64,000 bases of DNA from Caldora sp965222765 (GCA_965222765.1 CBDCVG010000006.1:29648-93647); one strand, 5' to 3'. Positions 1 to 10,175 are shown, numbered from the stretch's first letter. Notes: generated from the letters alone by a model not told the origin. Program-made: numbers and translations.

Positions 1-2890
1 CTCCACTGGCCAGGATTTGGTTTCCAGTGAATTTCTTGATTTTCAGTCATCATTGTGGTGATTCTCTGTTGTCCATTTGCTGAAATCAACTGGACGTCAA
101 CTGGGGGTTTAATACCAATAGGTTGAACTGCTCATCCCAGACAGCACCAACAATGACCCCATGTTCATCATTAAGGGTTTCAAATCAGTTGCTACATTGC
201 CATGACCTTTATCAAGGGGCCAATATCCCACTAAATCCTCTTCATAACCGGTCAATTTGTGGGTCATGGTCTTTTGAATTTCGTCAGGAGTCAGGGCTTT
301 ATCCCAGACCTGGACTTCCGTTATTTTACCGTTAAAGAAACGCTGATAATCACGCCCAATATACACTGGGGTTAGCATCTTGATTGATGGTGCCACTATG
401 AACGACACTATTGACTTCTTGGCCATCGACATAGAGACGGATGATTTGGCCATCAAAGGTTCCGGCGTAATGATGCCATTTGGTGATGTCTACATTGGTT
501 AACTCTAATTCTGTGGAACGCCAACCTCCTGAATAGATATAAAACTCTGCACAGTTTTAGTATTCAAATATGGGTACAGAACGTAAGAATCTCGCTTAGA
601 GACTAACATCCCCTCGGCGGTTCCACTTGGGAGTCTTACTTTTTGCCCAACATTGAAACGGTAATGGCATCGGTGGGGTTAGGAGGATTGTCAACTTGGA
701 CATAATCGTCGCTACCATCAAACCTTAAGACATATTGGAGGATCGCTGTCTCCTGTCGATGAGGGGGAATTGTAGGATCTTTCAACTGCCCCATACACTT
801 TAGCCGTGGTTTTCGTTATTGGTATCATCACTAGCAGTATTGTTGGCAATATCATTAAGAGGCCAATATCCCGCTAACCCATCTTCGTCTCCCTTGAGAC
901 GATGGAACATATCGTCTTTGATTTCTGTCTCGGTACGGACTTGATTCCACAGGCGGATTTCTGTGAGTTGTCCTTTAAACCACCAGGAATTGCATTGGGA
1001 TCGCAAGCAATTCTGAACTGGGTTTTATCTACCACTAATGGCTTTACTATGGGGCGGTCTGCTTTGAGTTCCCCATCAACATAGATTTTGGCTGTGGTGC
1101 CATCATTAGTAATAGCGATATGTAATGCCACTTATTAGACTCTACGGCATTGGTAGGAGTGTGGTGGTTTATGTCAGTCTTTTCTGTCGTATGAAAGTCT
1201 AATGGTGAATTTCTCCTGAATTTTTTAACCACATCTGATAGTTACAACCAGGTTTCCCAAAAATAACCGCTCCATACACTGTTAGTACCATCACTCTTGA
1301 GCCAAACTTCTGCGGTATATTTCTCTACTCGTAGGGCTTGCTCATCCTCAACAGTAATGTAGTCATAATTACCATCGAAATATAAGACTGAATCAGTCTT
1401 ATGATAGTCAAAGGCGTTAGCTTGGGTGAGAGTACTGAGGTCTACTTTGGGAGGTTCGGGTATGTTCTCTTCATAAATGGGTAACTGTTCATCCCAAACT
1501 GCCCCAACAATTGTCCCATGTTTATGATTAGAAGTTTTATCACTGGCGGTATTGCCATGACCTTTATCCAGGGGCCAATATCCCACTAAACCAGCTTCAC
1601 TTCCGGTTAAAGGGTGTCAGCATTCCATCCTGAATTTCCGTAGCAGTCAGGGCTTTATCCCGCTAACCTGGATCTTCGTCTCATCTTGAGACGATGGAAC
1701 AGGTATCGTCTTTGATTTCTGTCTCGGTAGCGGACTTTATTCCACATGCCGGATTTGCACCTGTGATTGATTGTGCCACTATAAACCAGTTGGTATTGAC
1801 TTCCATTGACCATCCGCATAGCAATTCTTAACTGGGTTTTGCCATCAAAGGTACCGGCGTAATGATGCTTTACTATGGTGGCGATCTGCTTTGAGTTCCC
1901 CGTCTAACATAGATTTTGGCTGTAGTGCCAACCTCCTGATTAGATATATAGCGCATATGTTGCCACTTATTAGACTCTACGGCATTGGTAGGAGTGAAAG
2001 AATCCCGTTTATGTCAGTCTTTTCATGTCGTATGAAAGTCCACTTGGGGGTCTAAATTTCTGCCCAACAGGAACCGTATAACCAGCATCTGATGGGGTTA
2101 GGAGCCCGGTCAACCTTGACAAAATGACCGCTGTCATCAAACCTATGAGTACCATCAGTCCCTTGAGCCAAACTTCTGCGGTATATTGTCGTCCACTCAG
2201 TATGGAGCTTGCTCATCCTCAACAGTAATGTAGTCAGCATTGCCATCGAAATATAAAACGTGATTCCCGTTGTTGGTGTCATCACTAGCAGTATTGTTGG
2301 CGATATCATTAAGCCAGGCCAAAATGTGGTGTGAACCCATCTTCGTCTCCTATGAGACGATTAATTAGATAGTTAACTAAGTGAATTCACGTAATCGGTA
2401 ATGCAATTGATTCCACAGGCGGATATTTTTTTACATTTTATAACAATAGCCAATTAAGTAGTAATGCTTTCAAATTGTTATTTGACAGGATAATTTTTAA
2501 ACTGGAAGCTAGCTGCAAAGAAAGTTTTTTAGGATTATCTAGTCTTAGCTAGATGTTACCACTTATTAGAATGCCAAAAAATTACGTAAGAGTATTCATT
2601 GATTAAGGAAAAATCTGCTACTAGCCGTATGATAGTCAATGGTAAATTTGTGCTGAAGTGTTTAACCTAGGATCTGATACGCACTCAACTGTCCCATGGT
2701 GACCGGTCCATCCAGTGAGAAGCATCACTCTTGAGCCAAACGTCTGCGAGTATCCTTCGCTACTCGCTCAGGGCTTGACATCATCCTCAACAGTAATCTA
2801 GTCAGCACTGCCATCGAAAAACCGGGGTCAAACCCTGATTCTCTCGTTAGTTGTGTCATAATTTTGGCTGTAATGCCAGCAAAATGTGGT
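1..2890 (-). pseudogene. Decayed gene with tandem LamG-like (concanavalin fold) repeats
   Basis: Minus-strand remnants of a large protein built from LamG-type jellyroll repeats, running off the left edge. Each unit once held an FDGxxDY start motif, an AEVWLKSDG-type strand and a closing GYWPL motif. GYWPL-type remnants lie near 202-232, 826-880, 1548-1590 and 2280-2322, and FDG-type starts near 690-715, 1368-1385 and 2120-2145, so at least four units are spaced about 620-730 bases apart. The best preserved piece (109-456) keeps GRDYQRFFNGKITEVQVWD. No frame stays open for more than about 115 codons, because the units differ by many 1-5 base indels. Fragments of the AEVWLKSDG strand are still recognisable near 2730-2830, which sets the right boundary. 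The original protein was probably a surface or secreted carbohydrate- or protein-binding protein. Collapsed assembly of a tandem repeat could also produce such a mosaic. Confidence 0.75.
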
Positions 2891-3376
2891 CGTCAGAATT
2901 CCGTTTATAGCATTAAGTAGACAGTAAGAGTGGATAAACAAAAGCAATAGCAATGGTTTTGATGATATTTTTTTATATTTTTTCAATAGCCAATTAAGTT
3001 GATAATGCTGTCAATATTTGTTACATCAGCCTCTAAGCCAAGGATACTTGATGACCAAATGAAGCTAGCTGCAAACTCGAAAGTTTTTTAGGATTAGCAA
3101 TCTTACGGTAGAGTCACAGTTTAAATGCACAAAACTTCTTTTATACGTAAGATATTACATTAATTTAAGGAAATGTTTTTTATCTAACTTAGGGTATAGA
3201 AAATTATGCTGAAGTGATTAGCCCCAGGACTTACGCACTTGTGAAGCAGGGTTAGTGTTAAATTGTCAGTGAGCAAATCTTGTGGGTTGGGTTGAGCCTG
3301 CGAAACAGTTTAAATGCACAAAACTTCTTTTATACGTAAAATTACCTTAGGGTATAGAAAATTAAGGATTAGCCCC
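2426..3376. repeat. Scrambled duplicated spacer
   Basis: Gene-free segment in which the same blocks occur twice in diverged form. A block with the words AATAGCCAATTAAGT and GCTAGCTGCAAA followed by AGTTTTTTAGGATTA is at 2450-2540 and again at 2985-3100. A block with ACAAAACTTCTTTTATACGT and then GGGTATAGAAAATTA is at 3127-3210 and again at 3317-3365. Copies differ by point changes and short insertions, as in the neighbouring LamG wreck. I see no coding potential. Confidence 0.6.
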
Positions 3377-3378
3377 AA

Positions 3379-3409
3379 AACCTAACACCTAACACCTAAC
3401 ACCTAGTTA
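3379..3409. repeat. Heptamer array (CCTAACA type)
   Basis: Four tandem copies of a CCTAACA-type heptamer end a few bases before the start codon at 3413. This is the cyanobacterial STRR kind of short tandem repeat. It occupies the place where a ribosome binding site would be expected, and no Shine-Dalgarno sequence is visible for the downstream gene. Confidence 0.8.
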
Positions 3410-3412
3410 AAT

Positions 3413-6400
3413 ATGCTCAAGATTAGTCCCCCCCTCACTACCTCATCTCCTCAAACTTCCGTAACCAACTTTAAGCAAAAGGGGATTAGTCGCAGTTGGG
3501 TTGTAGGGTTAGTGATTACTCTGGGTATTTTGCTAGGAACCCTCTGTTGTTCGATTTGGGATCAAGTTCCTACTCCTACTTGCTTAATAAATTGGTCCTC
3601 TGAAGCTCAGTGGATTGGTTCAGCAGAACCCACTTATAGATTTTATGCTCGTCGTAGTTTCAACTTAGGAGATACCGAGGTAGGGGGATGGTTGCGCCTC
3701 AGTGCGGATAATGATTTTATTCTCTACGTCAATAATTTAGTCGTGGCTCGGGAAGTGAGCTCTTATGGGCAGATTCCTCGAAACAGTCTGGGATTAGGCA
3801 GTCAATTAAGTGATCCTTACCAGAATCTTAATGATAGTCGTCCCTATAGTTTGCGGGTGAGAGACTGGGTACAATGGTCATACCCCAAAGACTGGAAGTT
3901 AACTAACTACGTTGATTTAACTCCTTATCTGCATCCTGGGAAAAATGTCATTGCCCTAGAAGTGCAAAAAAGTCAGACTAATCCTCGCACTATTGTTGAA
4001 GGAGCGATTTATACCCCAGGTTCAGACTCATCAGTAATTAACTTAACGACTGGGGAAACACCTTGGCGTATTTCCACCTTAGCGGAGAATCAAGAGCAGT
4101 TACGTTGGTTTGATCGAGAATTTAATGATCTTAATTGGTCAGAAGCAGCAGTTCTTGGTCAACCAACCGAGACAACCTATAGTAGAGTTAGCCAACACTT
4201 ATTTAAACAACCATTACTAGGAAATTGGATTACAGGCAATCAAAGCGAGCGCGGTGAAGTCTGGCTCAAGGGTACTTGGGAAGGGATGAGGGAGACGCGG
4301 AGACGCAGAGACACGGAGACGCGGAGAATTGACATTCCAACCAAAATTTCTTTCAACCAGCGGCAACGATCCTTTATTCGCTTTGCAGGTCAAGGAAATT
4401 ATAGTCTCCTAATTAATGGCTCTTTAGTCAATCATGATGATACGGGAGACAACCGATTATTACACTTATACGAAGTCACTAACTTACTCAAGCGTGACAC
4501 CAATACCCTAACTGTGCGTTTATCCCGTCCTATTGAGACTGACGGTAAGAATAATACTGGACTGGTAGGATTTTATTTAGATGGCTGGAGCGAAACGGAA
4601 ACAGGAAATGCGATCGCACCTATTGTAACTGATGGTAATTGGATAACATCAACTCAACCTTTCGAGGAGGCAGAAGGCAGGAGGCAGAAGGCAGGAGGCA
4701 GGAGGCAGGAGGCAGAAGGCAGGAGGCAGGGGGCAGAAGGCAGGAGGCAGGAGGCAGAGGGCAGGAGGCAGGAGGCAGAAGGCAGGAGGCAGGAGGCAGA
4801 ATTAGTAAAGTCGGCAACGTTTCTCAGACAGCCTCACTTACAAGAATTTAAGCGTCAATTTGAGGGTAATGCGGCTTTAGGGAACTATCCCAAGTATCTC
4901 TGGCATCAGCTACTTTGGAGTTTAGGAGGTATATTCTTTGTCTTAATCGGGACTTGGAGTCTTGGTAGATTGTTGCTTCAAAGAAGGCAGGAGCCAGGAA
5001 CCAATCTCATTACTCATTACTCATTACTCATTACTCATTACTTAAAACGCGATCGCATTTGGGATAGTTTGGCAGTAGGAACAATATTACTACTACCAGG
5101 AACCTTATTTTTGCTCGGTATTGGTTTACTCAAACATCGTTATGGCGAAGCTGAACTTGCTTTGCAATTCGCTCAACCTCAAAGTAATTTGCTAATCCTG
5201 TTGGCATTTTTGATAATTGTGGCGCTAACTTTGTTGTGGAGTTTAATTAGACTCCAAAGAAGGCAAAAGACAGAAGGCAGAGAGCAGAAGGTTATTACAT
5301 GTACTCCGACGACAGAGCTTGCACTAAGCAATGGTAATTTTAAGCCAGAATTATCAATAGAGTCTATAGAGGCTCTTGCAAAAGACTCTACAAGAAACAT
5401 TAAGGAGCTAAAACCGGAGCATCCCAAAGTTGCACCAACAATAGTAGTGGGAGCATCTTGCTCCCTAGTTCAAGAAGGCAGAAGGCAGGAGGCAGGAGGC
5501 AGAAGGGAAGAAAGCTTGTACGGTAAGCTTTTTAACCGTTTTTCACTGCTGGGTTATTTCCGCCGAGCTGCACTAGAATCACCGAAAGCGAGCAAGCTAG
5601 AATTCGCCAAAGCGAGCAGGCTGGAGTTAGCCAAAGCGAGCAAGATGCTCGCACTACCAATTTACAACAATTGGATAGTCCCTCTAAAACTGACTCATTG
5701 GTGGATTTTTACCAGTATTATTATTGTCGGTTTTGGGTTAAGGGTGTATCGCCTTGGCTTTGTTGATTTAGATCCAGATGCTAATGTTTCCCTTGACTGT
5801 GTGAGGGGAATCTTGCGTACTGGTGCGCCAATTTCCACCTCAGGAATTTGGTATACCAGGGGACCATTCTATCATTATGCTTTGGCGCTTTGGTTGCGTT
5901 TAGTAGGAGATTCTGATCTTAATGCTGCTTTGTTCTCTGTCCTGTTGGGCACTGCAACCTTAGTGGTAATTTATTTTTTAGCTAAGCAAATCAGTGGCAA
6001 AGTCTGGATTGCTTTGTTAATTATGGCAGTATTAGCGATCGACCCCTGGGAAATTTGGTACTCCCGTAATATCCGCTTCTATCAGATTACACAATTCCTC
6101 TATCTTTTAGGTTTTTGGGCATTTTTACCAGGATTTATTACCAGTCGCAAACCCCCCTACCAAGCTATTTGTTTTGTTAGTTTAACCTTAATGTTACTTA
6201 CCCAGGAAGTAACGATTACCTTATTACCTGCTTTAGCTATTGGTGCTTTATACTTCTATCTACCTTTTCGTTCAGCTTACGACTGGAAATTGCTCTTACC
6301 TTGCTGTCTGATGGCATTTATCTATGTCTATGATGGCATCTTTGTGATGATTAAATGCTTGACAGAAGTAGCAGGCTTATCATCTTTAACTACCAATTAT

Positions 6401-7246
6401 CTCAAGCTTTACCTGGCTGGAGACATTACTTTCTTTACCACAGACTTCTTTGTCGGTTTTAACCGGATGAAGATTATTTATACGGTTTTCTTTTTGGCTG
6501 GATTCGTTTATTTTCTACTCCGTAGAAACAAAGTTAACATATTTTTGTATAGTTTAATTTTAATTGATATTATTTTTCTCACAATCGTAGTCTTCTTTGA
6601 AGGCTCTAGATATACTTATCCTCTCTACCCTCTATTTGTTTTACTCTCGATTTACAGTGCTTGTCATTTAGCAGAACAGCTAGGAGAGAAACTGACGGCA
6701 ATTTCCGATAACTTACTACCTTTTAAAGCAATAGCCGTTACCAGCATCCTCCTACTATTACTCTTGAATATCGAACCTATCAGGGTACTCAGCAGCTATC
6801 AAGACTCAATTGCAGCTCGTCATATTCAGGTAACTGAATATATCAAAGTTCACAAACAACCTGGAGATGTTGTCATCTCTAATGTACCTTCGGTTCACTC
6901 CAATGTTCTCGGAGGAGCAGACTATTTTATCCCCCATCGGATGTCCTTCTTTGATGCCGCTTATTGGCTTGATGGAGAGTTAGTTGATCGTTGGGAAGGG
7001 GGTATTGTGGTGACTAATGCCGATCAACTGAGGGAAATTTTAGCACAAAACCACCGAGTTTGGCTGCATCTGCTTTATGTACCCCAATTACCAAAAGATA
7101 TAGAAATTGCTAAGTTTCACGATCTTTTAGAAACCTTAGGAGAGCCTGTATTAGAAACATTTGGCACAACTCTACGCCTCTGGAGTAGTGAAGATGGGGT
7201 ACTGCCACGTCTTGTCAACCAAGGTAAAGATCTGGGTAGTTATTAA
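3413..7246 (+). CDS. GT-C family membrane glycosyltransferase (ArnT/PMT-like) with N-terminal jelly-roll domain
   Basis: A 1277-residue membrane protein. A transmembrane helix near residues 28-50 is followed by a periplasmic beta-sandwich (about 60-400) resembling galactose-binding/glycosidase jelly-roll domains. From about residue 755 comes a multi-span GT-C core, with the acidic motif D785-L-D787-P-D789 in the first loop, typical of polyprenyl-phosphate-sugar transferases. It probably transfers a sugar from a lipid carrier outside the cytoplasmic membrane; acceptor unknown. The stretch between domains (about 419-750) is packed with repeat-derived peptide: GRRQEAE repeats, ITHYSLLITHY, a second GRRQEAG run, LLGYFRRAALES (a hairpin-repeat end) and three KAS..L units. 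All are in frame with no stop. GT4 and flippase-like genes follow on the same strand, suggesting a glycan locus. The family call is good; the specificity is unknown. Confidence 0.8.
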   Translation: MLKISPPLTTSSPQTSVTNFKQKGISRSWVVGLVITLGILLGTLCCSIWDQVPTPTCLINWSSEAQWIGSAEPTYRFYARRSFNLGDTEVGGWLRLSADNDFILYVNNLVVAREVSSYGQIPRNSLGLGSQLSDPYQNLNDSRPYSLRVRDWVQWSYPKDWKLTNYVDLTPYLHPGKNVIALEVQKSQTNPRTIVEGAIYTPGSDSSVINLTTGETPWRISTLAENQEQLRWFDREFNDLNWSEAAVLGQPTETTYSRVSQHLFKQPLLGNWITGNQSERGEVWLKGTWEGMRETRRRRDTETRRIDIPTKISFNQRQRSFIRFAGQGNYSLLINGSLVNHDDTGDNRLLHLYEVTNLLKRDTNTLTVRLSRPIETDGKNNTGLVGFYLDGWSETETGNAIAPIVTDGNWITSTQPFEEAEGRRQKAGGRRQEAEGRRQGAEGRRQEAEGRRQEAEGRRQEAELVKSATFLRQPHLQEFKRQFEGNAALGNYPKYLWHQLLWSLGGIFFVLIGTWSLGRLLLQRRQEPGTNLITHYSLLITHYLKRDRIWDSLAVGTILLLPGTLFLLGIGLLKHRYGEAELALQFAQPQSNLLILLAFLIIVALTLLWSLIRLQRRQKTEGREQKVITCTPTTELALSNGNFKPELSIESIEALAKDSTRNIKELKPEHPKVAPTIVVGASCSLVQEGRRQEAGGRREESLYGKLFNRFSLLGYFRRAALESPKASKLEFAKASRLELAKASKMLALPIYNNWIVPLKLTHWWIFTSIIIVGFGLRVYRLGFVDLDPDANVSLDCVRGILRTGAPISTSGIWYTRGPFYHYALALWLRLVGDSDLNAALFSVLLGTATLVVIYFLAKQISGKVWIALLIMAVLAIDPWEIWYSRNIRFYQITQFLYLLGFWAFLPGFITSRKPPYQAICFVSLTLMLLTQEVTITLLPALAIGALYFYLPFRSAYDWKLLLPCCLMAFIYVYDGIFVMIKCLTEVAGLSSLTTNYLKLYLAGDITFFTTDFFVGFNRMKIIYTVFFLAGFVYFLLRRNKVNIFLYSLILIDIIFLTIVVFFEGSRYTYPLYPLFVLLSIYSACHLAEQLGEKLTAISDNLLPFKAIAVTSILLLLLLNIEPIRVLSSYQDSIAARHIQVTEYIKVHKQPGDVVISNVPSVHSNVLGGADYFIPHRMSFFDAAYWLDGELVDRWEGGIVVTNADQLREILAQNHRVWLHLLYVPQLPKDIEIAKFHDLLETLGEPVLETFGTTLRLWSSEDGVLPRLVNQGKDLGSY
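4668..4799 (+). repeat. In-coding GGCAGGAGGCAGAA tandem repeat
   Basis: About 130 bases of a GGCAGGAGGCAGAA-like repeat lie inside the GT-C gene and encode a run of Glu-Gly-Arg-Arg-Gln-Glu-Ala units (about residues 419-463). The same repeat type occurs outside genes at 26770-26810 and again in this gene near 5473-5513. It has no stop in the used frame and is nearly open in the other frames too, which may explain why it is tolerated. Confidence 0.9.
5415..5660. repeat. In-coding cluster of dispersed hairpin repeats
   Basis: Within the GT-C gene, 5415-5470 (ending GGGAGCATCTTGCTCCC, a perfect short hairpin) is repeated with few changes at 7296-7350 downstream of the gene. Positions 5541-5575 match the right end of the ~100-bp hairpin element found at 21109-21207 and elsewhere. 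Positions 5580-5660 hold three AAAGCGAGCA-type units ending in GCAAGATGCTCGC. All are translated in frame as residues of about 668-749. Confidence 0.7.
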
Positions 7247-7462
7247 TTAGGTGTTAGGTGTTAGGTTGTAGGTTGTAGGTTGTAGGAAAATACAGGGGAG
7301 TATCCGAAAGTTGCATAAACGATAGTAGTGGGAGCATCTTGCTCCCTAGAATCACCGAAAGGGAGCTTTCTTTGCCAAAATGGGATGCTCTCATTCGACA
7401 AGAAACTTATTAACCTAAAACCTAAAACCTAAAACCTAATACCTAATACCTAATACCTAAAT
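7247..7462. repeat. Heptamer arrays flanking a GGGAGCATCTTGCTCCC hairpin
   Basis: Immediately after the GT-C stop comes a TTAGGTG/TTGTAGG heptamer array (7247-7287). Next is the ~55-base repeat shared with the inside of the GT-C gene (7296-7350), then a related hairpin remnant (to about 7400), and then a CCTAAAA/CCTAATA array (7412-7460). No gene is visible here. Confidence 0.8.
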
Positions 7463-7570
7463 CTATTGGTAACTAATCTCACTAAAAACTACTTCCTTCT
7501 GCGAGGCGTCAAACAAAGCAAAGCGCCCATCTTCAAACTCCCCCTCAACGTCAAATTCTAAGTTACCATA
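7463..7570 (-). pseudogene. Relic of the lectin-cluster N-terminal domain
   Basis: Read on the minus strand this encodes GNLEFDVEGEFEDGRFALFD and then a stop after about 35 residues. That closely matches the segment GNLEFDLDGEFEGGRFACFD in the lectin gene at 10176-11849 and the equivalent part of the one at 16495-18331. It is only the end of the concanavalin-like domain, with no start and no upstream part, so it is a gene fragment. It shows that the minus-strand lectin cluster once reached further left, between what are now plus-strand glycan genes. Confidence 0.75.
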
Positions 7571-7640
7571 TATTACATTTCAATATACACATTATGGAAG
7601 TATGTCGTCTATTTATTCAATTAATCTATTAATTTAGATA

Positions 7641-8828
7641 ATGCAAAACAAACATATCTTAGTAATTACGTCAGTCTATCCCATGACCGAAGACGGACGA
7701 GATGGTGCTTTTATCAGAGAAACGGTGTTACGCTTACAGCCTACAGGAGCTAAATTTAGTATCTTTGCTCCTGCCTATGAAGCCTCTCCCACCCATCTAT
7801 TAGATGGCTGTATTATTCACCGTTTCCGCTATAGTCCTAAGCCTTGGGAAAACTTTGTACGGGATGGAGCTCCTAGTAAGCTCCAAAAACAACCACTTCA
7901 TTACATCTCTGCAATTTTATATATTCTGCTGGGGATGATTCAACTGTTTTGGGTATGCGGGAAAACCAAACCTGATTTGCTTCACGTCAATTGGCCTTTT
8001 CCTCATGGATTAATGGCTTGGCCAGCAAGTAAAATATTCCGTATTCCCATGGTCTTTACCTTTCACGGAACGGAACTGTTACTAGCAAAAAAATTTGGCT
8101 TTGTTGCTCATATCCTGCGTTGGTTGTTACCTCAAGCCTCTGTAGTCACCGCTAATTCTAGCTTTACCCAAAACTTGATACAATCTCTGGTTAATGTCCC
8201 TGTTAAAGTGATTCCTTATGGCTTAACCATTGAACCCAAACCTTCCCCAAAACGCCCACTGGAAGCAACCCCCACTTTATTGTTTGTCGGTCGTTTAATC
8301 GAACGGAAAGGACTAAAATACTTATTAGAAGCACTACCTTTAGTATTAAAGGAGCGCTCAGTCAAATTAAGGATAGCAGGTAAAGGCGATCGCGAAGAAG
8401 AATTTAAAGATCTGTGTCAATCTTTAAACCTCAATCATCAGGTAGAATTTTTAGGATTCCTCAGCCGCGAAGTTTTAGCCCAAGAGTATGCCAATTGCGA
8501 TATCTTCGTTTTTCCCTCAATTGTAGACAGCAAAGGGGAAAGTGAAGGACTCGGTATTGTTGCCATTGAAGCCCTTGCCCATCAAAAGCCAGTTATTGCC
8601 ACTGGTAATGGCGGCATTCCTGATATTATTATCGCCAATAAAACAGGACTCCTAGTGCCAGAAAAAGATGTAACTGCTTTAGCTCAGGCTATTGTTGAAT
8701 TACTAGCCAATCCCCAACAAGCAGCAGCCATGGGAAAAGCTGGCTTAGCTCATATCCAAGAACGATTTAGCTGGGAGCATATTCTTCCGATGTGGGAAAA
8801 TGCTTTTCGACGAAGAAGATTAAATTGA
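7641..8828 (+). CDS. GT4 family glycosyltransferase
   Basis: A 395-residue GT-B fold, retaining glycosyltransferase. The N-terminal half (about 1-200) is the acceptor domain, with an HGTELL segment after FTFHG. The C-terminal half starts at LLFVGRLIERKG and carries the nucleotide-sugar signature E302-x7-E310 (ESEGLGIVAIE), followed by a GGIPDII loop. Length is normal for the family. It is cytoplasmic or membrane-associated and probably adds a hexose to a lipid-linked glycan. It lies between a GT-C gene and a flippase-like gene on the same strand. The start at 7641 fits the family N-terminus. Substrate and acceptor cannot be read from the sequence. Confidence 0.9.
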   Translation: MQNKHILVITSVYPMTEDGRDGAFIRETVLRLQPTGAKFSIFAPAYEASPTHLLDGCIIHRFRYSPKPWENFVRDGAPSKLQKQPLHYISAILYILLGMIQLFWVCGKTKPDLLHVNWPFPHGLMAWPASKIFRIPMVFTFHGTELLLAKKFGFVAHILRWLLPQASVVTANSSFTQNLIQSLVNVPVKVIPYGLTIEPKPSPKRPLEATPTLLFVGRLIERKGLKYLLEALPLVLKERSVKLRIAGKGDREEEFKDLCQSLNLNHQVEFLGFLSREVLAQEYANCDIFVFPSIVDSKGESEGLGIVAIEALAHQKPVIATGNGGIPDIIIANKTGLLVPEKDVTALAQAIVELLANPQQAAAMGKAGLAHIQERFSWEHILPMWENAFRRRRLN

Positions 8829-8872
8829 CTTTACCCATGTAATGACTTTTGTGCCCCGTCCCTTAACATTAA

Positions 8873-9853
8873 ATGAAATCTAAACTTATTCCCCTATTAA
8901 AAATAACCGTTAGCCTCGGGTTACTCATATTTGCGTTGATGCAAGTTGATTTGCAGCAAACATGGATCCAATTTCGACAGCTATCGCCCGTATTTGTCTT
9001 GATAGCACTAATTTACTACACAATTTTGCAATGGCTGAGTAGCTGGCGATGGCAGATAGTTTTACAGCAAACAGAGCATTTTGTACCTATGGATGTTCTG
9101 TTTACTAGTTATCTAGCAGGGATGTTCCTTAATACTTTTCTTCCAGGTAGTCTTGGAGGAGATGTTTATCGAGTCTATCGTGTGACTCAAGTAACCAAAG
9201 ATTCACAAGTAGCCTTAGTCTCTGTCTTTTTAGAAAGATTTAGTGGCTTAGCTGTGCTATCAGCCATTGCTGCTCTGAGTTTGCCCCTAACTTTTAATTT
9301 AGTAGACAGTTGGGATGTGATTATTTTATGTTTTAGTATCGTCGCTGCTTTAGTTGGGGGTCTGATACTAATTATGACCCCTCAGTTATTGCATTGGGTA
9401 GAACCCTGGTTAGTTAAGTTAAGACTGGGAAGTTTGGCAGAACGCTTAGCCAAAATCCAGCGTCTGCTTCTACAATTTGTTCAGGACCGACGAGCTGTAG
9501 TTTCTTCTGTAATTCTGTCAGTCATTATCCATCTCGGCATCGTTCACTACCACTATTTGATTGCCCAGCAACTGCAATTACCTATTTCTTTTTGGCAACT
9601 ATTAGTTTTTGTTCCCATTGTCGCGGTGGTGACGGTGTTACCCATTTCTGTTGGTGGACTAGGGGTTAAAGAGGGATTATGGATTTATTTATTTGCCCAA
9701 ATTGGTCTTAGTCCCGAACAAGCAGTGTTACTATCCCTAACTGTAACTTGGCTAGGATGGTTACTAAGTCTAGCAGGAGGAGGTTTATTATTGCTAGACG
9801 AGAGTAGGGATCAAATGGCAACCATGCAAGAAGAATTGAAAATTGAGAATTGA
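8873..9853 (+). CDS. YbhN/AglD-like integral membrane protein (UPF0104, flippase-like)
   Basis: A 326-residue protein with about eight hydrophobic segments. It has the family motifs near FLNTFLPGSLGGDVYRVYR (about residues 83-101) and a C-terminal PISVGGLGVKEG loop, typical of the lysylphosphatidylglycerol synthase transmembrane/UPF0104 group, which often accompanies glycosyltransferases and is annotated as flippase-like. It lies 44 bases after the GT4 gene, probably in one operon. The last residues (EELKIEN) are encoded by an AAATTGAGAATTGAG repeat that also supplies the stop, so the original C-terminus may have been replaced. Confidence 0.8.
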   Translation: MKSKLIPLLKITVSLGLLIFALMQVDLQQTWIQFRQLSPVFVLIALIYYTILQWLSSWRWQIVLQQTEHFVPMDVLFTSYLAGMFLNTFLPGSLGGDVYRVYRVTQVTKDSQVALVSVFLERFSGLAVLSAIAALSLPLTFNLVDSWDVIILCFSIVAALVGGLILIMTPQLLHWVEPWLVKLRLGSLAERLAKIQRLLLQFVQDRRAVVSSVILSVIIHLGIVHYHYLIAQQLQLPISFWQLLVFVPIVAVVTVLPISVGGLGVKEGLWIYLFAQIGLSPEQAVLLSLTVTWLGWLLSLAGGGLLLLDESRDQMATMQEELKIEN

Positions 9854-10032
9854 GACTGTGTTATTCCACATCACAATCAGAAGTTGCGATCGCTGTTATT
9901 TTTTGCTATCATTTTTTTTATGATTGGTCAAGTGTAGGCGCATATATATAGCAATTCTTTTTCTCGGTGAAGGACATTCAACTTGCATCCTGCCTATTCC
10001 CTATTCCCCACATTAACCGAACTTTCAATACG

Positions 10033-10150
10033 ATTAGGACTTAGGCACCATAACGGAATTATGTCATCCTGAGCGATAGCGAAGGATCTCCAAACGACCC
10101 AGATGCTTCACTAGCACCTCAGCATGACAGTTGAGTGCGTAAGTCCTAAT
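10033..10150. repeat. MITE-like element, ATTAGGACTTA family
   Basis: A 118-base element with 16-base terminal inverted repeats, ATTAGGACTTAGGCAC (left) and its near complement GTGCGTAAGTCCTAAT (right). A longer relative is at 18392-18605, and single ends occur near 3228 and 28113. It has no coding capacity and fills most of the gap between the convergent flippase-like and lectin genes. Confidence 0.8.
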
Positions 10151-10175
10151 GATATATGAAGGGGTCGTTAGACAC

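Noticed and set aside
4620..4851. Minus- and second plus-strand frames over the GGCAGGA array
   Set aside because: The repeat lacks stops in several frames; only the GT-C frame continues into real domains on both sides.
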